Shown here in pieces: positions 24,674 to 29,145 of a stretch of 29,145 bases of DNA. The DNA comes from SAR324 cluster bacterium (lineage in GTDB: Bacteria > SAR324 > NAC60-12). How positions within the stretch are numbered: position 1 is the first letter of the stretch; every line of letters begins with the position of its first letter. The notes beneath the pieces were generated by a model. The model saw nothing but the letters and a program-made list of their open reading frames with translations. It was not told the DNA's origin and did no database searches. The stretch covers positions 1 through 29,145 of the forward strand of contig JAKUUF010000002.1 in the NCBI GenBank assembly GCA_022448705.1. Reading direction: 5' to 3'. A program made the position numbers and the translations under genes.

Positions 24674-26458
24674 TCAGCGAGATGCAGTACTTTGATGTGT
24701 AGGGATTTCTGAAAAACTTTCACCTGGCAGGGGCAATACATCTTTAAACAATAGAGTTCTATGTACAATTTCATTAAATATTGGCGCGGCAACGGTTCCG
24801 CCGTAATAAGAAGTTTGAGGTTGTTCAACTATAACAAGAACTGTTACCAGTGGATCGGATGCAGGGGCAAAACCAACAAATGAGGCAATGTATCGAGTTT
24901 TGGAATATCTTCCCAGCTGATGATCAAAAATTTGGCTGGTACCGGTTTTACCTGCAACTTGATAACCTTTTATCGCTGCTAATTCTGCTGTACCCCCCGG
25001 CTGTGTCACGGAAATAAGATACTCTTTAATTAATTCCGAAACTGAAGCGTCAACTACTCGACTGCGAATGCCTGAACCAAATTTTTGAATCAACCTGCCA
25101 TCATTGTCCTTGATTTCCTTAATTACTTTTCCTTTTTTGTCGCGGACATGATCAAGGATATATGGTTGAATCCACTCTCCCTGATTTGCAAAAACGTTGG
25201 CTGCACTTACCATTTGCAATGGCGAAACAAGTATGGCCTGACCAAAAGAAATCGTTGCATGATCAATACTTTTCCATTTTTTGGGAGAAATAACCCTGCC
25301 GGATGCTTCAGCTACAATACCCGAATTTGGCTTTTGTCCAAAACCGAAAAGCATGATGTAATCATAAAACCGCGACGGCGGTATGCTCATGCCAATTTTT
25401 GCCGCACATATATTTGATGATTTTTTTAAAACCTGCTCGAGTGTCAACACACCTTGTGGTGAGGAGTCTCTGATTAAGTTATTACCTATCTTGTACTCAC
25501 CTTCTTCACAGAAAAATTCCTGATCAGCCGATATAAGCCCCTCATTAAGTCCTGCAGCAACAGTAATCATTTTGAAGGTAGATCCCGGTTCGTAACCTGC
25601 AGTTACGGCATAATTCAGCTGACGCTCCCTGCTGTAACGCTGATAACGGTTTGGATCATAGCCGGGATAATTAGCCATTGCCAGGACAGCTCCGGTTTTA
25701 GCGTGAATTACAACAGCTGTTCCTCGTTCACCACGTGACTTAATTACTCCTTCTCTTAAGGCCTTTTCTGCAAAATGTTGAATCGTACTGTCTATAGTCA
25801 AATAGAGTGAGTACTGATCCGGGATTTTTTTTGAAATATTTGAAAGAGGGTCCGTGCGGTACATTCCTTCTTTCTCAAGTACATATGTGACTGGCATGCC
25901 TGCAAGCAAAGACTCATATTTGTGTTCTATACCTTCCAATCCTTGCGTGTCAATCCCGGAATATCCCAAAAGTTGTCCGGCAAAATTACCGTTAGGATAA
26001 AATCTTCGATATTCCTCTATAAATCCAATTCCCTTTAATCCAAGTTTCTGAACAAGTCTTGCCTGTTGAGGATGTAATCTTCGTTTTATCCAGATGAACT
26101 GTTGTCTTGATTTCAGTTCATTAAACAGTTTGTGGTAGGGAATTTTGAGAATCGGTGAAAGTCTCCTTGCATATTCAGAAGGTGAGTCCAGTTGGTTTGG
26201 TTTTGCAAATAATGATTTCAGTTTAACAGAGACTGCCAAAATTCGTCCGTTATTGTCTAAAATTCTTCCACGGTGCGGCTCCACTTTTACCGTAAGTTCA
26301 TGTTGAGACTTTGCTTTCTGAATATAGTAATCCGCCTTAATGATCTGTAAAAAAAATACTTTGCCCAAAACCGCAACAAAACATATTCCAAAAAAAACCA
26401 GAACTGTCAGAAGACGGGATTTGAAGCTGTAGACTTGAAAACGTGGTGATTGACTCAT
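24674..26458 (-). CDS. ftsI: Peptidoglycan D,D-transpeptidase FtsI (PBP3 / class B PBP)
   Basis: The septal peptidoglycan crosslinking enzyme. 594 residues: a short cytoplasmic tail, one membrane anchor (about 15-40), the PBP dimerisation/pedestal domain (RGRILDNNGRILAVS, 63-77) and the transpeptidase domain with S293-TFK296, S347-SN349 and K504-TG506. Size and single-anchor topology equal those of E. coli FtsI (588 aa); no PASTA domains follow. The ATG directly abuts the stop of ftsL (TAA then ATG), so the two are almost certainly translated together. The murE/murF genes that normally follow are absent. Confidence 0.95.
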   Translation of the reverse strand: MSQSPRFQVYSFKSRLLTVLVFFGICFVAVLGKVFFLQIIKADYYIQKAKSQHELTVKVEPHRGRILDNNGRILAVSVKLKSLFAKPNQLDSPSEYARRLSPILKIPYHKLFNELKSRQQFIWIKRRLHPQQARLVQKLGLKGIGFIEEYRRFYPNGNFAGQLLGYSGIDTQGLEGIEHKYESLLAGMPVTYVLEKEGMYRTDPLSNISKKIPDQYSLYLTIDSTIQHFAEKALREGVIKSRGERGTAVVIHAKTGAVLAMANYPGYDPNRYQRYSRERQLNYAVTAGYEPGSTFKMITVAAGLNEGLISADQEFFCEEGEYKIGNNLIRDSSPQGVLTLEQVLKKSSNICAAKIGMSIPPSRFYDYIMLFGFGQKPNSGIVAEASGRVISPKKWKSIDHATISFGQAILVSPLQMVSAANVFANQGEWIQPYILDHVRDKKGKVIKEIKDNDGRLIQKFGSGIRSRVVDASVSELIKEYLISVTQPGGTAELAAIKGYQVAGKTGTSQIFDHQLGRYSKTRYIASFVGFAPASDPLVTVLVIVEQPQTSYYGGTVAAPIFNEIVHRTLLFKDVLPLPGESFSEIPTHQSTASR

Positions 26459-26845
26459 TTAGTCTTTTTCTCCGGTTATATCCAGCCAGGACAATTTGTA
26501 TTGCACAGATTCTGGAGGCTGCATGAGCATTGTACCTCCTGCCAGAAATTCCAGACGCTGAGGACGTGTAAGGTAACTTATTTCAACTTCCAATAACTCT
26601 AACTGAGAAGACAATTTTGATCGATATGTTTCAAGCAAATCAATTCTGTGAGCTACTTGCCTGAAATTCATCCATTGTGAAAGGTAGAAGATACATCCCG
26701 CTGTTACCAGACCCCATATCAGCAAAGTGATTCTAAAAGATTGTACTGACTTCCAGATAAATCCAGGAACAAGTTTCCAGCGGAACTGATTCTTTAGGGA
26801 ACTCGGAGTTCTTCGTGAGGAATGAATTAATGATTTGAGTGACAT
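26459..26845 (-). CDS. ftsL: Cell division protein FtsL
   Basis: 128-residue bitopic protein: a basic cytoplasmic N-terminus of about 38 residues, one transmembrane segment (about 39-55), a coiled coil (about 60-92, with leucines at heptad spacing) and a tail starting YLTRPQRLEFLA, where FtsL/DivIC proteins carry their 'P.RLE..A' motif. FtsL forms the FtsQLB complex that activates FtsWI. FtsL proteins are poorly conserved, so identification rests on topology, the PQRLE motif and its position directly before ftsI. rsmH (mraW), which usually precedes ftsL, is missing: the upstream neighbour is the divergent acyl-CoA dehydrogenase gene. Confidence 0.8.
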   Translation of the reverse strand: MSLKSLIHSSRRTPSSLKNQFRWKLVPGFIWKSVQSFRITLLIWGLVTAGCIFYLSQWMNFRQVAHRIDLLETYRSKLSSQLELLEVEISYLTRPQRLEFLAGGTMLMQPPESVQYKLSWLDITGEKD

Positions 26846-27143
26846 AAAAAATTTTCTCTTAAATAATAAATGCGAAATTCAATTGTTCTACTCAGCAAGT
26901 CATTAATGTATTAAAATATTGAATATACTAATACTTCTGCACAAACTGTCCCAAACATTTAAAATACACGTTAAACTGAAACTCGAATGTAGATTTATAA
27001 CTGATATAATGCATTTAAATTTATGAATCCAAATAATCCTTTTTACTCCGTTTAATTTAGAGTATTTTATAGATAGATAGTCATTAATCATCTTGATTCT
27101 GACATATTGCTAACCACAGATTTCTAAAAAAAATTTATAACCT
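26846..27143. other. Divergent intergenic region between ftsL and the acyl-CoA dehydrogenase gene
   Basis: 298 bp, very AT-rich, no gene. It should contain both divergent promoters. A perfect TATAAT stands at 27005-27010 on the plus strand but lacks a -35 at proper spacing. A CTGACA/TTCTAA pair (27099-27104, 27122-27127) has a 17-base spacer but would start transcription only about 10 bases before the ATG. Neither is convincing. Confidence 0.4.
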
Positions 27144-28994
27144 ATGAGTAGTACTGATTTAACACTTGATCAGCGTGATATCAGCTTCGCAATCAGTGAA
27201 TGGCTTCAACTTGGGAAGCTGAACAATTCCGAAAAATATGCCGAATTTGATCAGGATACCCTTGAAATGATGGTAAAAGAAGGAATACGTTTTGCGATTG
27301 AGGTGGTTTTCCCAACTCGAGCAGAAAGTGATCGTAAGGGCTGCAGAATGGAAGAGGGCAGGGTAAAAGTTTCTGAATGTTTACACAAGCCTTTTCAAAA
27401 GGCCTATGAATTGGGATGGGCTTCGATTTCCGATTCTCCAGAATATGGTGGCATGGGTGCTCCTGCAACTATTGGTTTAATAGTCAGTGAAGCAATAAAC
27501 GGCGCAAATCTCGGATTAGGGATGTTTTTCGGACTCACTTCAGGAGCGGCAAAATTGATTGAAACATATGGCTCAGACATGTTGAAGGAAAAATATATAG
27601 CAAAAATGTTTCAGGGACAGTATACAGGGACTATGTGTTTGAGTGAGCCGCATGCCGGGTCAGATGTCGGAGCAGGAATAACAAGCGCCGAATCACAGGG
27701 GGATGGTGTTTACAAAATAAAAGGTACTAAATGCTGGATTTCTTCAGGAGATAATGACTTGGGTGAAAATGTAATTCATGCAGTCTTAGCACGTGTCAAG
27801 GGAGCTCCAGATGGAACAAAAGGTTTGAGTCTGTTTGTTGTTCCATATTTCAGAGTAAACGATGACGGCTCATTAGGAGACTGGAATGACGTAACGGTTG
27901 CATCCATTGAAAATAAAATGGGAATCCATTCAAGTCCAACCGCAGTTCTGAATTTTGGAGAAAATGACGATTGTCTGGGCTGGATTCTTGGCAGTGAAGG
28001 CCAGGGAATTTCTGCCATGTTTCAGATGATGAATACAGCACGAATTTTTACCGGATTAATTGGCTTGTCCCTAGGCGGAGCTGCATATGAAAACGCAAAA
28101 ACTTATGCACATGAGCGTGTTCAGGGTACAAACATTTCAAAAACACGTGATTTAAATGCACAACGTGTATCAATAATTGAACACCCTGCCGTTCGGCTGA
28201 ATCTGATCAATATGAAGTCAAGGGTCGAAGCTATGCGCGCTCTGCTTTATTATACTGCATTGCAATTCGATTTGGAGAGAATTGCTGAAACTGAGAAGGA
28301 AAAAGAAAATAGACAGAACATGATCGATCTGCTTACACCAATGTGCAAGGGCTGGTGTACTGAGGTTGGACTTGAAGTTGTTCAAGCTGGGCTTCAGGTA
28401 ATGGGCGGCGTAGGTTATACCAAAGACTTCCCTCTTGAGCAATTGTACCGAGATGCAAGAATTTCTACAATTTATGAAGGTACAACCGATATTCAGGCTC
28501 TTGATTTAATCGGCAGAAAAATTCTCCGCAACGATGGCGCTCTTTTTCAGCAACTGATGGGACATTACAGTGAATTAATAAATGAACACAGGGACCACCA
28601 AGAAATGGGGCAATTAATCAATATATTTGAAGGTTATTGCGAATCGCTTTACGAAACTTCAATGTCAACACAGGAAATATTGAAGGAACGGGGTATGGAA
28701 TCCATCGCGCTTTATGCAACTCCATTTTTGATGTTTATTTCTTCAGTTACAGCAGGATGGCTTTTATTGCAGCAAGCAGTTATCGCTTCAGAACAATTGT
28801 CAAGGATAAGATCAAAAGAAGGACTGGAAGATCTTGATGATTCAGCATTGCCGGTGGAAAATGAGAACACTATTTTTTACTCAAATAAGATGAAAACCGC
28901 ACGTTATTTTTTGGTAGCTGTCATACCTCAATACCATGCTTTACTTGAAGGAGGTAAAAAACAGAACTTCGATGCGCTTGAAATTACTTTTTAA
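27144..28994 (+). CDS. Acyl-CoA dehydrogenase, long DmdC-like type
   Basis: A FAD enzyme introducing the alpha,beta double bond in acyl-CoA. 616 residues, much longer than the ~380-residue short-chain enzymes. An N-terminal extension precedes the core; the FAD/substrate motif MCLSEPHAGSDVG is at about 164-176, KGTKCWISSGDND follows, and the catalytic base is E445 in IYEGTTDIQALDLIGRK. A C-terminal helical extension of about 150 residues follows. This layout is that of the DmdC-type (3-methylmercaptopropionyl-CoA dehydrogenase) and related long acyl-CoA dehydrogenases. The family includes enzymes for ordinary fatty acyl-CoAs, so DMSP metabolism is only a possibility. The fadB-like gene begins 23 bp later, favouring beta-oxidation. 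Confidence 0.9.
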   Translation: MSSTDLTLDQRDISFAISEWLQLGKLNNSEKYAEFDQDTLEMMVKEGIRFAIEVVFPTRAESDRKGCRMEEGRVKVSECLHKPFQKAYELGWASISDSPEYGGMGAPATIGLIVSEAINGANLGLGMFFGLTSGAAKLIETYGSDMLKEKYIAKMFQGQYTGTMCLSEPHAGSDVGAGITSAESQGDGVYKIKGTKCWISSGDNDLGENVIHAVLARVKGAPDGTKGLSLFVVPYFRVNDDGSLGDWNDVTVASIENKMGIHSSPTAVLNFGENDDCLGWILGSEGQGISAMFQMMNTARIFTGLIGLSLGGAAYENAKTYAHERVQGTNISKTRDLNAQRVSIIEHPAVRLNLINMKSRVEAMRALLYYTALQFDLERIAETEKEKENRQNMIDLLTPMCKGWCTEVGLEVVQAGLQVMGGVGYTKDFPLEQLYRDARISTIYEGTTDIQALDLIGRKILRNDGALFQQLMGHYSELINEHRDHQEMGQLINIFEGYCESLYETSMSTQEILKERGMESIALYATPFLMFISSVTAGWLLLQQAVIASEQLSRIRSKEGLEDLDDSALPVENENTIFYSNKMKTARYFLVAVIPQYHALLEGGKKQNFDALEITF

Positions 28995-29017
28995 TCTATT
29001 TTACTCAATCTGAATAT

Positions 29018-29145
29018 ATGGAATACAAAGGCCGAGCTCTCCAATGTAATACTGTGGGGAACAATATTGCTGAGCTGAGATTTGACTCACAGGATGAATC
29101 GGTAAATAAGTTTGATAAAAACTCGCTTCAGGAACTCGATGAAGT
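29018..29145 (+). CDS. fadB: 5' end of a FadB-like multifunctional beta-oxidation protein (runs off the window)
   Basis: Only the first 42 codons are inside the window. They read MEYKGRALQC, then NIAELRFDS and ESVNKFDKNSLQEL. This matches the start of E. coli FadB (MLYKGDTL..., GIAELVFDAPGSVNKLD), the enoyl-CoA hydratase/isomerase domain. The full protein would also carry 3-hydroxyacyl-CoA dehydrogenase. Adjacent to, and probably cotranscribed with, the acyl-CoA dehydrogenase gene. No strong ribosome-binding site is visible. Confidence 0.8.
   Translation, partial: MEYKGRALQCNTVGNNIAELRFDSQDESVNKFDKNSLQELDE

Noticed and set aside
27005..27010. Perfect TATAAT box before the acyl-CoA dehydrogenase gene
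   Set aside because: No -35-like hexamer at 16-18 bases upstream; a lone hexamer in a very AT-rich region is not enough to call a promoter.

Overview
The window is AT-rich (by eye roughly 40% GC) and densely packed. It looks like chromosomal core DNA of a Gram-negative bacterium: it carries FtsL/FtsI/FtsA/FtsZ, a lipobox lipoprotein, a HtrA/DegS-type envelope protease and several exported proteins. The FadB-type partial gene, the DmdC-like acyl-CoA dehydrogenase, the AcnA-type aconitase and the FtsZ C-terminal peptide suggest a proteobacterium-like, possibly marine heterotroph (a SAR324/deltaproteobacterial-grade lineage would fit). No rRNA or other phylogenetic marker is present, so this placement is inference. 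I found no tRNA, rRNA, CRISPR array, insertion sequence or prophage.

Layout. (1) 155-1324 is the only accessory-looking part: a protein with two CxxC zinc-ribbon units and a degenerate GIY-YIG-like domain, then a minus-strand reading frame broken by two stop codons. (2) 1628-5734 is a probable operon: prolyl-tRNA synthetase, a divergent PRPP-synthetase-like protein, and the TrkA potassium-channel regulator. (3) 5824-9449 holds a small four-cysteine lipoprotein, ftsA, and ftsZ with an unusually long acidic linker. Immediately 3' of ftsZ are two inverted-repeat structures, followed by two overlapping genes for membrane-anchored FHA-domain proteins (9672-11572). (4) 17015-11569, minus strand, is a four-gene cluster: DUF4340-like membrane protein, RluA-family pseudouridine synthase, phosphohexomutase, and a secreted FlgT-N-like protein whose stop overlaps the FHA operon stop. 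(5) 17303-20575: aconitase and a small HNH endonuclease. (6) 23571-20572, minus strand: PTR1-like short-chain reductase, HtrA/DegS-like protease, SerC; pdxA diverges from this cluster across only 22 bp. (7) 26845-24674, minus strand: ftsL-ftsI. (8) 27144 to the end: a long acyl-CoA dehydrogenase and the 5' end of a fadB-like gene.

Functional themes. Cell division dominates: ftsA-ftsZ and ftsL-ftsI lie about 15 kb apart on opposite strands, without the usual mur genes, so the dcw cluster is split. The FHA pair and the structured RNA/DNA element beside ftsZ are the most intriguing unexplained neighbours. SerC and PdxA are consecutive enzymes of the DXP-dependent vitamin B6 route. The last two genes belong to fatty-acyl-CoA or related beta-oxidation. 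I did not find a clear-cut novel defence or mobile system. The best leads are the pseudo-nuclease at 155-874, the divergent PRPP-synthetase homologue, and the ftsZ-distal structure plus FHA module.
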